In this document: piece after piece, positions 1 to 7,839 of the stretch | How the letters are laid out: each line of letters begins with the position of its first letter | Numbering within the stretch: the stretch's first letter is position 1 | Origin: Kitasatospora sp. DSM 101779 | GTDB lineage: Bacteria; Actinomycetota; Actinomycetes; Streptomycetales; Streptomycetaceae | Length of the DNA stretch: 59,421 nt | Assembly (NCBI RefSeq): GCF_025655475.1 | Contig: NZ_JAHTIK010000001.1 | Span: 6,441,880 to 6,501,300, forward strand | Direction of reading: 5' to 3' | Notes under the pieces: model-generated | Told to the model about the DNA's origin: nothing | Seen by the model: the letters and a program-made list of their open reading frames with translations, nothing else | The model's database searches: none | Translations under genes and position numbers: made by a program

Positions 1-84
1 GCCCGCCCGTCCGCCCGCCTCATCGCTCGGTACGGTGGACGGTGATCGCACAGAACCTTCCCGCCGGTCAATGAGAGGCTCCCC

Positions 85-1068
85 ATGGAACAGCGCGTAC
101 TCGGCCGGACCGGCCGTCCCGTCTCCGTCATCGGCCTCGGCACCTGGCAGTTGGGCGCGGACTGGGGTGACGTCCGCGAGCAGGACGCGCTCGCCGTGCT
201 GGACGCCGCGGTCGAGAGCGGTGTCACCCTGTTCGACACCGCCGACGTCTACGGCGACGGCCGCAGCGAGCAGCTGATCGGACGCCACCTGAAGGAGCGT
301 CCGGACGCGGGCGTCTTCGTCGCCACCAAGTTCGGCCGTCGGGTCGAGCAGCGGCCGGAGCACTACAATCTCGCCAACTTCCGTGCCTGGGCGGACCGTT
401 CCCGCACCAACCTGGGCGTGGACCGGCTCGACCTGGTGCAGCTGCACTGCCCGCCCACCCCGGTGTACTCCTCCGACGAGGTCTTCGACGCCCTGGACAC
501 GCTGGTGGCGGAGGAGCGGATCGCCGCGTACGGCGTCAGCGTCGAGACCTGTGCCGAGGCGCTGACGGCGATCGCCCGGCCGGGTGTGGCCAGTGTGCAG
601 ATCATCCTCAACGCGTTCCGGCTGAAGCCGCTGGAGCGGGTGCTGCCGGCGGCCGCGGATGCGGGCGTCGGCATCCTCGCCCGGGTGCCGCTCGCCTCCG
701 GTCTGCTCTCCGGCCGTTACACCCGGGACACCGTCTTCCCGGCGGACGACCACCGCACCTACAACCGGCACGGCGAGGCCTTCGACCAGGGCGAGACCTT
801 CTCCGGAGTGGATTTCGCGACGGGTGTCGAGGCGGCCGTCGAGTTCTCGGCGCTCGTCCCGGCGGGGGCCACCCCCGCCCAGACGGCGCTGCGCTGGATC
901 GTCCAGCAGCCGGGCGTGACCACGGTGATCCCGGGGGCCCGCAACCCCGAGCAGGCCCGCGCCAATGCGGCGGCCGCCGCGCTGCCGCCGCTCTCCGACG
1001 CCGCCCTGGAGGCCGTCCGCGACCTCTACGACCGCCGGATCCGCCCGCAGGTCCACGACCGCTGGTGA
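85..1068 (+). CDS. aldo/keto reductase
   Basis: A 327-residue protein that should reduce a carbonyl with NADPH on a TIM-barrel fold in the cytoplasm. The N-terminus has GLGTWQLG, followed by the family's Asp/Tyr region DTADVYGDGRSEQLIG at about residues 51-66, the catalytic Lys in ATKFG and the His in VQLHCPP. The C-terminal QPGVTTVIPGARNPEQ is the cofactor-phosphate loop. The length is normal for the family. The ATG is preceded by GAGAGG at a suitable spacing. It is transcribed alone and converges on the FGE-like gene. The substrate cannot be read from the sequence. Confidence 0.93.
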   Translation: MEQRVLGRTGRPVSVIGLGTWQLGADWGDVREQDALAVLDAAVESGVTLFDTADVYGDGRSEQLIGRHLKERPDAGVFVATKFGRRVEQRPEHYNLANFRAWADRSRTNLGVDRLDLVQLHCPPTPVYSSDEVFDALDTLVAEERIAAYGVSVETCAEALTAIARPGVASVQIILNAFRLKPLERVLPAAADAGVGILARVPLASGLLSGRYTRDTVFPADDHRTYNRHGEAFDQGETFSGVDFATGVEAAVEFSALVPAGATPAQTALRWIVQQPGVTTVIPGARNPEQARANAAAAALPPLSDAALEAVRDLYDRRIRPQVHDRW

Positions 1069-1102
1069 GCCGCCGGGGCCGCCCGGTCGGCGCGCACCCG
1101 CG

Positions 1103-1849
1103 TCAGAGCGCCACCACCGGGCGGCCGAGCAGGTCGTCGCACCAGTCGCCGTCGTCGAGCAGTTCCGCGAGCTCCGGGTCGCGGTACGCGGTGGCCAGCG
1201 GCAGCCAGGCCAGGAAGGCGCCGTAGCCGCCGCAGGTGGCGGATCCGCCGTCCCCGCCGCACATCACCGCCGGATCCGCGGTGACCTCCGGCCGGTACGG
1301 GTCCTGCGCGATGCGCAGCCCGAAGGCGTTGGGCCGGTGCTGCGGGCCGTCGGGGGCGCTGAGCGGGTCGTCGGCGTCCGGGTGGGTGGCGCCCCAGCGG
1401 AACAGCGTCGGCGCGCCGGCCCCGCAGGCGTACTCCCACTCGTCCGGGGTGGGCAGCCGCCAGCCGTGCGCCTCGAAGTCGACCTCCCCGGCGTCGACCG
1501 CCTCGACGCCCACCAGCAGCGCCGGGATCCGCACTGTCCGGACGGGGCTCAGCACGCCGGCCAGGTACGCGCGCAGATCCGTCGGGAAGCCGAAGCCGCG
1601 GCAGCTTTCCGCGTACGAGGCCGCCTGCTCCGGCGTCGCCTCGAAGGCCACCGCGTCGAAGCCCAGCTGTACCTCGCCGCCGGGCACCAGCGCGAAATCC
1701 CGCCCGTGCAGCACCACGGTGGCCGTCCCGTCCGGCGCCACCGCCCAGCCGTCCGCCCCGAGCCGTTCCGCGGCCGTCCGCAGCACCCGGCTCCGCCACT
1801 CGTCCGCGCCGTCCCGCCAGGCCCGCAGCGCCAGCTCCCCGATCTCCAT
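1103..1849 (-). CDS. formylglycine-generating-enzyme-like (SUMF1-type) domain protein
   Basis: A 248-residue cytoplasmic protein. Its centre carries WRLPTPDEWEYACGAGAP followed by LFRWG, the fold signature of FGE/SUMF1-type domains. Sulfatase-activating FGEs need a C-terminal Cys pair in a defined context. Here the late CGG and TCGG motifs do not clearly match it, so catalytic activity is uncertain. The ATG at 1849 is chosen because the upstream in-frame extension has no family resemblance and covers the promoter of the divergent gene. The homology call is moderate and the role unknown. Confidence 0.75.
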   Translation of the reverse strand: MEIGELALRAWRDGADEWRSRVLRTAAERLGADGWAVAPDGTATVVLHGRDFALVPGGEVQLGFDAVAFEATPEQAASYAESCRGFGFPTDLRAYLAGVLSPVRTVRIPALLVGVEAVDAGEVDFEAHGWRLPTPDEWEYACGAGAPTLFRWGATHPDADDPLSAPDGPQHRPNAFGLRIAQDPYRPEVTADPAVMCGGDGGSATCGGYGAFLAWLPLATAYRDPELAELLDDGDWCDDLLGRPVVAL

Positions 1850-1967
1850 GTCCGGGATCCTGTCACCCGCCCCCGACACCGGGGCGCCCCCCCGGCGCGA
1901 CCCGTGCGCCCCGGCGACACCCCTAGGCTGGAGGAAGCACCCGCCACCGTCGGAGGGAGTGGCCGCC

Positions 1968-2474
1968 ATGACCGAGCCGACCGCCGGGCGCCCGCACATG
2001 CCCGGGTACGGCATCCGGCCCGCGGACGAGGGCACCGGACTGCTCAGCTGGGAGTGGGCCGAGAAGCGTCTGGCCGGTTCGCACGACTACTGGGTGTGCT
2101 CGGTGCGCCCCGACGGCCGTCCGCATACCATGCCGGTCTGGGGCGTCTGGCTGGACGGCGCGTTCTGGTTCTCCAGCAGCGTCTCCTCCCGCAAGATGCG
2201 CAATCTCGCGGAGCGGCCCGACTGTGTGGTCGCCACCGAGGACCCGCGGGACCCGGTCGTGCTGGAGGGGCGGGCCGAGGCCACCGCCGAGCGGGCCGAG
2301 ATCGCCGCCTTCCTGGCGGCGCTGAACGCCAAGTACGCGGTGGCGTACGGCATCGGCTTCCTCGACCCGGCGGTCAACGCCACCGTGCGGGTCCGCCCGG
2401 ACCAGGCGATCGGCCTGCTGCACACCGACTTCCGCGGCTCGCCGACCCGCTGGCGCTTCACCGACGAGGACTGA
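1968..2474 (+). CDS. pyridoxamine 5'-phosphate oxidase-family protein
   Basis: A 168-residue split beta-barrel protein. The run DYWVCSVRPDGRPHTMPVW followed by FWFSSSVSSRKMRNL is typical of the PNPOx-like flavin- or F420-binding family, in which the conserved Arg/Ser/Lys contact the cofactor phosphate. Such small actinobacterial members are often F420- or heme-binding rather than true PNPOx. The ATG at 1968 follows GGAGGGAGTGG. It is divergent from the FGE-like gene. The substrate and cofactor are not decided by sequence. Confidence 0.85.
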   Translation: MTEPTAGRPHMPGYGIRPADEGTGLLSWEWAEKRLAGSHDYWVCSVRPDGRPHTMPVWGVWLDGAFWFSSSVSSRKMRNLAERPDCVVATEDPRDPVVLEGRAEATAERAEIAAFLAALNAKYAVAYGIGFLDPAVNATVRVRPDQAIGLLHTDFRGSPTRWRFTDED

Positions 2475-2504
2475 CCGCGACGGCCGGGGGCGCCGAGAGG
2501 CGTC

Positions 2505-4073
2505 TCAGGGCGCGGTGGCCGGGTCCGCCGCCTCCTTGGGCACGTCCGGCCGGCGGAACCACGAGCCCTGCACGGCCCACTGCACGAGCATCAGGATCAC
2601 GCCCAGCACCAGCGCGCCGATGCCGATGACCGTCACACCACCGGTCTTGCCGAAGATCGGCAGGTCGATCGAGGTCGAGCCGTAGTCCGGGTCGGCGTAC
2701 ACGTCGAAGGCGCCGTAGCAGAAGAAGTACAGCAGCATCAGGCCGCCGAGCAGCGGGGCGACGCCCTTGAGGACGAAGTCCTTGACACTGCGGGTCAGCA
2801 CCTTGCGGTAGTACCAGACGCAGGCGAAGCCGGTCAGGCCGTAGTAGAAGGCGATGCCGAGGCCGACCGAGGCGATCGAGTCGGCGAGGACGTTGCCGCT
2901 GATCGCGGTGAGCAGCACGTAGAAGGCGATCGAGGCGAGGCCCATGCCGATGGTCGACCAGGTCGGGGTGAGGTGGCGGGGGTGCACCCGGCCGAAGTGG
3001 GAGGGCAGCGCCTTGTGGGCGGCCATCGAGAAGCTGGTGCGCGCGGTCGGCAGGATGGTCGTCTGGGTGGACGCCGCCGACGAGGTCAGCACCATGAAGA
3101 TCATCAGCTTGCTGAGGAACCCGCCGAAGCCGCTGGTGCCGAACACGGCGTCACCGAGCCCCGACAGCACGTCCCCCGAGTTGTCCTCGTTGCCGAGCCC
3201 GATGCCCTCCGTGCCGACGCCCGCGAAGGCCATCGCCGCGGTCGACACCAGGGCGTAGATGAGCAGCAGCAGGACGGTCGAGATGACGGCGGCCCGGCCC
3301 GGCGTGCGGGCGGCGTCCGCCGTCTCCTCGTTGACGGACACCGCGGTGTCCCAGCCCCAGTAGATGAACACCGCGGAGAGGATGCCCGCGGTGAACGCCG
3401 TCGACGATGACACCTCGAACGGGTTGAACCAGGAGCCGTCCACCGTGATCGCCGTGGACGGCGGGTTCGAGCCGTACACCTTGACCAGCGCGGTCACCGA
3501 GAGCAGCACCAGCATCACGACCTCGATGCACAACAGCCATCGCTGCAGGGCCGCGGACAACTCGATGCCGATGTAACAGATCCACGTCATGACGACGATC
3601 CAGACGACGCCGGCGACGGTCGTCCAGGTCGTCGAGTTCGCCAGCGAGTCCAGGCCGAACAGCTGGAAGCCGTACACACCCGCGATCTGCGCCAGGTTCG
3701 CCATCACGATGATGTCGGCGACGATGATGCCCCAGCCGCCCATCCAGCCCGTCCGCGGGCCGAACGCCCGCGCCGCCCAGGTGAACGTCGTCCCGCAGTC
3801 CGGGTCGGAGGCGTTCAACTCCTTGTAGGAGAAGGCGATCAGCAGCATGGGGATGAACGCCAGGATGGTGATGATCGGCGCCTGCAGGCCGACCCCGACC
3901 ACGATGATGCCCAGCGTCGCCGCCAGGCTGTATGCGGGGGCCGTGGAGGCCAGGCCGATGGCGACGGACGACACCAGACCGAGCGCGCCGGTCTTCAGAC
4001 CCTTCTCGCCGGCACCCGAGCCGGTCGACCGGGGTGCGGTGGAAGGAGTCTGACTGCCGGGAGGCGTCGACAC
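2505..4073 (-). CDS. APC-family amino acid permease
   Basis: About 522 residues with roughly 12 hydrophobic segments, a cytoplasmic membrane secondary transporter. The first membrane helix contains SSVAIGLASTAPAYSLAAT, the substrate/ion-binding unwound helix typical of the amino acid-polyamine-organocation superfamily. The N-terminal tail before residue 30 is Ser/Pro/Thr-rich. A GTG at 4073 (VSTPPGSQ) is preferred over the more upstream start at 4181, whose added residues look non-coding. It is the last gene of a minus-strand run. The transported amino acid is unknown. Confidence 0.88.
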   Translation of the reverse strand: MSTPPGSQTPSTAPRSTGSGAGEKGLKTGALGLVSSVAIGLASTAPAYSLAATLGIIVVGVGLQAPIITILAFIPMLLIAFSYKELNASDPDCGTTFTWAARAFGPRTGWMGGWGIIVADIIVMANLAQIAGVYGFQLFGLDSLANSTTWTTVAGVVWIVVMTWICYIGIELSAALQRWLLCIEVVMLVLLSVTALVKVYGSNPPSTAITVDGSWFNPFEVSSSTAFTAGILSAVFIYWGWDTAVSVNEETADAARTPGRAAVISTVLLLLIYALVSTAAMAFAGVGTEGIGLGNEDNSGDVLSGLGDAVFGTSGFGGFLSKLMIFMVLTSSAASTQTTILPTARTSFSMAAHKALPSHFGRVHPRHLTPTWSTIGMGLASIAFYVLLTAISGNVLADSIASVGLGIAFYYGLTGFACVWYYRKVLTRSVKDFVLKGVAPLLGGLMLLYFFCYGAFDVYADPDYGSTSIDLPIFGKTGGVTVIGIGALVLGVILMLVQWAVQGSWFRRPDVPKEAADPATAP

Positions 4074-4204
4074 CGGACCCACCCCCTCTCTCCAGCCCGG
4101 AGGCTGTGACGGGGCCGCAAGGGGCTCGTACTTGCACCATCGTACGCCGGTACGTGCCACCCCACGCTGCATCCGCACCACCTGTGACCTGCGCAGACGT
4201 CAAT

Positions 4205-4647
4205 TCACCCGGTGGGCCCAGTCGGCGCGGGGCCCGCCCGGGCGGCGGCGCGCAGCCGGGCGGGTGCCACCAGCAGAAAGGCGTCCAGCACCAGGTCCTC
4301 GACCTGCCGCCAGTCGACCTCGACGTCCAGGTACACCCCGATCCAGCCGCGGCCGCCCACGTACGGCGGGCGGAAGTACCGGTCCGGGGCGGCCGCCACC
4401 AGGTGCTCCTGCACCCCGGCGGCGGCCGCCGCCCAGAAAGCCGTCCGGTCGTCGTGGTGCCGGTCCGACGTCGTCGCGAACATCGGCCGGCCCGCAACCA
4501 GGCCGCCTCCCCGTGGCTCGGCCGCTCCTCGGCGCCGGGCAGCGCCAGGCACACCGCACGCAGCCGTTCCACCGCGGCGGCCCGGCGCGTCCCCTCCTTC
4601 CGGCCCGAGGCGCGGCCCGCCGCCTCAGCCACGGACGCGCGGCTCAC
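4205..4647 (-). pseudogene. frameshifted MmcQ/YjbR-family gene
   Basis: Two minus-strand frames together make one YjbR-like protein. The N-terminal part (VERLRAVCLALPGAEERPSH, then GEAAW) lies in one frame, and the C-terminal part from RPMFATTSD through GWIGVYLDVEVDW to VAPARLRAA lies in another. The switch is near 4493-4503, where one base appears to be missing in a CGGGCC tract. It is either a real single-base deletion or a sequencing error in GC-rich DNA. The start overlaps the 3' end of the VOC gene. YjbR proteins have a double-wing DNA-binding-like fold of unclear role. An intact paralogue lies at 16156-16515. Confidence 0.7.
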
Positions 4648-5062
4648 CGCGGTACGTGCCGAAGTACCAGCGGTTGCCCTCCGGGTCGCGGGCGGCGAAG
4701 TCCCGCGAGCCGTAGTCCGTCTCGTGCAGGTCGTCCACGATCTCGGCGCCCGCGGCGGCGGCCCGCGCGTGCACCGCGTCGGGGTCCGCCGTCACCACGT
4801 ACGCCCCGAAGCTGCCCGGCGGGGTCGGACCGCTGTTCTCCGCACCGTCCGGGTCCTCGCGGACCGAACCCAGCATCACCCCGCCGCCCTCCGGCCAGCT
4901 CAGCTGGGCGTGGTGCACCACGGCACCCTCCCCGTACACCACCGTCTCCTCGAAGCCGAACGCCTCCACCAGGAAGGCGATCAGCTTGCGCGCGTCGTGC
5001 GCCCGCAGCGTCGGCCACACCTGTGGTGCGGGCGCCCCGTCCGGGACCTCTGCCGTACCCAT
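4625..5062 (-). CDS. VOC-family (glyoxalase/bleomycin-resistance-like) protein
   Basis: 145 residues with paired beta-alpha-beta-beta-beta modules: a first half VWPTLRAHDARKLIAFLVEA with FGFEE, and a second half with GAYVVTADPDAVHARA and the terminal DPEGNRWYFGTY typical of vicinal-oxygen-chelate proteins. It may be a metal-dependent enzyme or a binding protein, and the substrate is unknown. The start at 5062 follows GGAGGTG. It sits downstream of the AraC-type regulator on the same strand, with 15-bp repeats between, so it is a likely regulatory target. Confidence 0.87.
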   Translation of the reverse strand: MGTAEVPDGAPAPQVWPTLRAHDARKLIAFLVEAFGFEETVVYGEGAVVHHAQLSWPEGGGVMLGSVREDPDGAENSGPTPPGSFGAYVVTADPDAVHARAAAAGAEIVDDLHETDYGSRDFAARDPEGNRWYFGTYRGEPRVRG

Positions 5063-5103
5063 CACTCCACCTCCGTGCCGTCGGCCGGTGCCGGCACGGA
5101 GCC

Positions 5104-5148
5104 GTGCGGTCGCACCCCGTGCCGTCACACCCCGTGCCGTCACACCCC
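5104..5148. repeat. three tandem 15-bp repeats
   Basis: Units at 5104-5118, 5119-5133 and 5134-5148. The last two are identical (GTGCCGTCACACCCC) and the first differs at two positions. The third unit contains the stop codon of the AraC-type gene, and the array fills most of the space before the VOC gene. It could be an iterated regulator site or slippage-derived sequence. Confidence 0.85.
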
Positions 5149-5988
5149 AGCCTGCACCGCCCCCGGCACCCCGGCTTGGACGAATCGGAACTCCTCCGCC
5201 AGCCACACGCTCGGCGCGACGCCCGCCAGCGAACGGAACTCCCTGGCCAGGTGCGCCTGGTCGAAGTAGCCGCACCTCGCCGCGAGTTCGGCCAGCCGGC
5301 CGCCTCCCGACGCGGCCATCCGGCGGGCCCGGTCGAAGCGCACCACCCGGGCCGCGGCCTTCGGCGACAGCCCCGTCTCCAGCCGGAACCGCGCCGCGAG
5401 GTGCCGCTCGCTCCAGCCGACCTCCGCCGCCAGCGCCGACACCGGCAGCCGCCCTCCGCTGCGCCGCAGCAGCGCCCACACCCGCCGCACCTCCGGCGCC
5501 GCCTCGCCGTACGGCTCCGCGAGGCGCGGCAGCAGCGCGTCCAGCACCGCGAACCGCTCCGGCCAGCCGGACGCGGCGAGCAGCCGCTCCCGGACCTCCC
5601 CGGCGAGCGGCCCCAGCAGGTCCTCGGCCGGCAGGTCCAGGCCCGCCAGCTCGCCCGCCGGCAGCCCCAGCAGCGGGCGCGCGGCCAGCGGGTCCAGCGC
5701 CACCTGGATGCCGGACTGCCGACCCGGGTGGGTGATCAGTGCCGGCGTGGTGTGCAGTCCGCCGAGCAGCGCCGTGTAGTCCTGCGGTCCGCGGCCTGGC
5801 TCGGGATGCACCGCCACCGTCAGCGGGTCGTCCAGCGTGAAGATCAGCGTCAGCCACGGCGAGGGCAGCCCCCGGTGCCGGCCCGGCGGCAGACCGGCCT
5901 GCCGGTAGCCGGAGTACCGGGCCGCGTACCGCGCCATCGCCCCGGTCGGCCGCGCGCAGGGGCCCTCGTCCACCACCGCCTCGTCCAC
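5140..5988 (-). CDS. AraC-family transcriptional regulator
   Basis: A 282-residue DNA-binding protein. The C-terminal third holds the two helix-turn-helix motifs of the family: LPVSALAAEVGWSERHLAAR and LAELAARCGYFDQAHLAREF, followed by the closing GVAPSVW. The N-terminal part (LTLIFTLDDPLTVAVHP and later VALDPLAARPLLGLPAGEL) is a ligand-sensing half like that of other actinobacterial AraC proteins. It diverges from the ECF41 sigma gene and is followed by the VOC gene on the same strand, its likely target. The effector is unknown. Confidence 0.9.
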   Translation of the reverse strand: MDEAVVDEGPCARPTGAMARYAARYSGYRQAGLPPGRHRGLPSPWLTLIFTLDDPLTVAVHPEPGRGPQDYTALLGGLHTTPALITHPGRQSGIQVALDPLAARPLLGLPAGELAGLDLPAEDLLGPLAGEVRERLLAASGWPERFAVLDALLPRLAEPYGEAAPEVRRVWALLRRSGGRLPVSALAAEVGWSERHLAARFRLETGLSPKAAARVVRFDRARRMAASGGGRLAELAARCGYFDQAHLAREFRSLAGVAPSVWLAEEFRFVQAGVPGAVQAGV

Positions 5989-6061
5989 CCCGCCAGTATC
6001 GGCCCGCCGGGCGCTGCACGCGGTGCCCGGATGAGATCCGGGTCACATCCGGCGGGGTGGA

Positions 6062-6094
6062 TGTCACACCTGGGCCCCCTGTGCTGCTCTCGAT
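6062..6094 (+). promoter_or_regulatory. possible ECF41-type promoter
   Basis: TGTCACA at 6062-6068 matches the -35 motif I recall for ECF41 sigma factors, 53 bp before the sigma gene. The expected CGTC -10 at 16-bp spacing is not present. CGATC at 6091 is the nearest, at 22 bp. This would be an autoregulatory site, but the support is partial. Confidence 0.35.
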
Positions 6095-6120
6095 CGGTGA
6101 CCGCACACGGGAGGCACACC

Positions 6121-7041
6121 ATGACCGGCACCGCAGCGACCGGCAGCACGGACGACGGCGACGGGGCGACCCAGGACTTCGTCGACCACCGCGACCTGCT
6201 CTTCTCGATCGCCTACAGCATGCTCGGCACCGTCGCCGACACCGAGGACGTGCTGCAGGAGACCTGGCTCGCCTGGGCCGGCCGCGGCACCGCGCGGATC
6301 GACAACACCCGCGCCTACCTGGTGCGGATCGCCGTCAACAAGGCGCTCGCCCGCCGGGCAGCGGTCACCCGCCGCCGGGAGACCTACTTCGGCCCCTGGC
6401 TGCCCGAGCCGCTGGTCGCCCCCGCCGGCACCGAACCGCCCGCCGGCACCGCCGAGGAGGCCGAGCAGGCCGAATCGGTCTCGATGGCCCTGATGGTCGT
6501 CCTGGAGACGCTCTCCCCCCTGGAACGGGCCGTCTTCGTGCTGCACGAGGTCTTCGGCTACCAGCACACCGAGATCGCCGACCTGCTCGGCCGCAGCCCC
6601 GCCGCCGTCCGCCAGACCGCCCACCGCGCCCGCGAGCACGTGCACGCCCGGCGCCCCCGCTACCGCACCGACGCCGCGTTGCGACGCCGCGTCACCGAGC
6701 GGTTCGCCGCGGCCGTCGGCGGCGGCGACCTGCACGCACTGCTCGACCTGCTCGCCCCCGACGTCACCCTGTGGGCCGACGGCGGCGGCCGGGCCCCGGC
6801 CGCGGGGCGCCTGCCCGTGCACGGCCGCGAACACGTCGCCCGGACGCTGATGGCCGGCGCCGCGCGGAACGCCGCCACCCTGCACGTCCGCTGGGCGCGG
6901 GCCAACGGCGACCCCTCGGCGGTCCTGTTCGCCGGCGACGAGCCGTTCGCCGTGCTGGTCGTCGAGCCGACCGCCGACGGCGACCACGTCCGCGACATCT
7001 ACTTCGTGACCAACCCCGAGAAGCTCACCCGCATCCCCTGA
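6121..7041 (+). CDS. ECF41-type RNA polymerase sigma factor (SigJ-like)
   Basis: 306 residues. Region sigma-2 (YSMLGTVADTEDVLQETWLA) and region sigma-4 (LSPLERAVFVLHEVFGYQH through GRSPAAVRQTAHRAREH) are followed by a SnoaL/NTF2-like C-terminal extension of about 110 residues ending near FVTNPEKL. This fused extension and the C-terminal NPxKL-type motif are diagnostic of ECF41, where it replaces a separate anti-sigma factor. The next gene encodes an NAD(P)H-binding oxidoreductase, one of the standard COE partners (carboxymuconolactone decarboxylase, oxidoreductase or epimerase) of this group. The ATG at 6121 follows GGGAGG. Confidence 0.93.
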   Translation: MTGTAATGSTDDGDGATQDFVDHRDLLFSIAYSMLGTVADTEDVLQETWLAWAGRGTARIDNTRAYLVRIAVNKALARRAAVTRRRETYFGPWLPEPLVAPAGTEPPAGTAEEAEQAESVSMALMVVLETLSPLERAVFVLHEVFGYQHTEIADLLGRSPAAVRQTAHRAREHVHARRPRYRTDAALRRRVTERFAAAVGGGDLHALLDLLAPDVTLWADGGGRAPAAGRLPVHGREHVARTLMAGAARNAATLHVRWARANGDPSAVLFAGDEPFAVLVVEPTADGDHVRDIYFVTNPEKLTRIP

Positions 7042-7058
7042 CCCACCGGGAGAAGACC

Positions 7059-7742
7059 GTGAAGATCACCGTCGTCGCCGCCACCGGCGGCATCGGCCGC
7101 CACCTCCTCGACCAGGCGCTGGCCGCCGGCCACCAGGCCACCGTGCTCGTCCGCAACCCCGACCGGCTCACCCCCGAGCAGCGGGCGTCCGACCGGACAC
7201 GGGTCGTCACCACCGACCTCGCCGACCCGGACCCGGCAGCCGTGGAACGCGCCGTGGACGGCGCCGACGCCGTCCTCTCCGGCCTCGGCGCCCGCTCCAA
7301 CGCCGAGGCGGGCGTCGCCGAGCGCGGCACCCGCGCCCTCGTCCGCGCGATGCGCAGCACCGGTACCCGGCGGATCGTCGTGGTCAGTGCCGCACCCGTG
7401 GGCACCGTTCCCTCGCCCGGCCGCCCCACCCCGCCCCGGTACGACCCCGGCGACGGCTTCCTGATGCGCCACCTCTTCGGGCCCGCCGTCAAGGCCGCGC
7501 TCCGGCCGCACTACGCCGACCTCGCCCGGATGGAGGACGAACTGCGGGGCAGCGGGCTGGACTGGACGGTCGTCCGCCCGCCCCGGCTCACCGACGGACC
7601 TGCCACCGGCACCGTCCGGACGGCCCGCGGGCAGAACGTGCGCGGCGGCTGGACCGTCCCGCGCGCCGAGGTCGCCCGGCAGATGCTGCGGCTGCTCGAC
7701 GACCCGCAGGCCGTCGGCGAGGTGATCGCGGTGGCCCGCTGA
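7059..7742 (+). CDS. NAD(P)H-binding atypical SDR (NmrA-like), COE partner of the sigma factor
   Basis: A 227-residue Rossmann protein opening with VKITVVAATGGIGRHLLDQA, a dinucleotide-binding glycine motif at residues 8-14. It continues with DLADPDPAAVERAVDGADAV, as in atypical short-chain dehydrogenases acting as reductases or redox sensors. The GTG at 7059 is 17 bp after the sigma-factor stop and follows GGGAGAAG. It is co-transcribed with and probably controlled by the ECF41 factor. The chemistry is unknown. Confidence 0.88.
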   Translation: MKITVVAATGGIGRHLLDQALAAGHQATVLVRNPDRLTPEQRASDRTRVVTTDLADPDPAAVERAVDGADAVLSGLGARSNAEAGVAERGTRALVRAMRSTGTRRIVVVSAAPVGTVPSPGRPTPPRYDPGDGFLMRHLFGPAVKAALRPHYADLARMEDELRGSGLDWTVVRPPRLTDGPATGTVRTARGQNVRGGWTVPRAEVARQMLRLLDDPQAVGEVIAVAR

Positions 7743-7784
7743 GCCGTCGCCGTCGCCGTTGCCGTTGCCGTTGCCGTTGCCGTC
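7743..7784. repeat. seven tandem GCCGTY hexamers
   Basis: Seven consecutive GCCGTC/GCCGTT hexanucleotides directly follow the stop codon of the oxidoreductase, in the 97-bp gap between two convergent genes. No coding function is seen. Confidence 0.9.
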
Positions 7785-7839
7785 GCCGGTGCTGCCGTCG
7801 TCGCCCGGGCGCGGGCGGCACCGCCGCGGTGTCCCGTGC

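Noticed and set aside
965..2629. Long plus-strand open frame of over 550 codons
   Set aside because: Arg/Pro/Ala-rich shadow of three real genes on both strands, with no family motifs. High GC removes stop codons.
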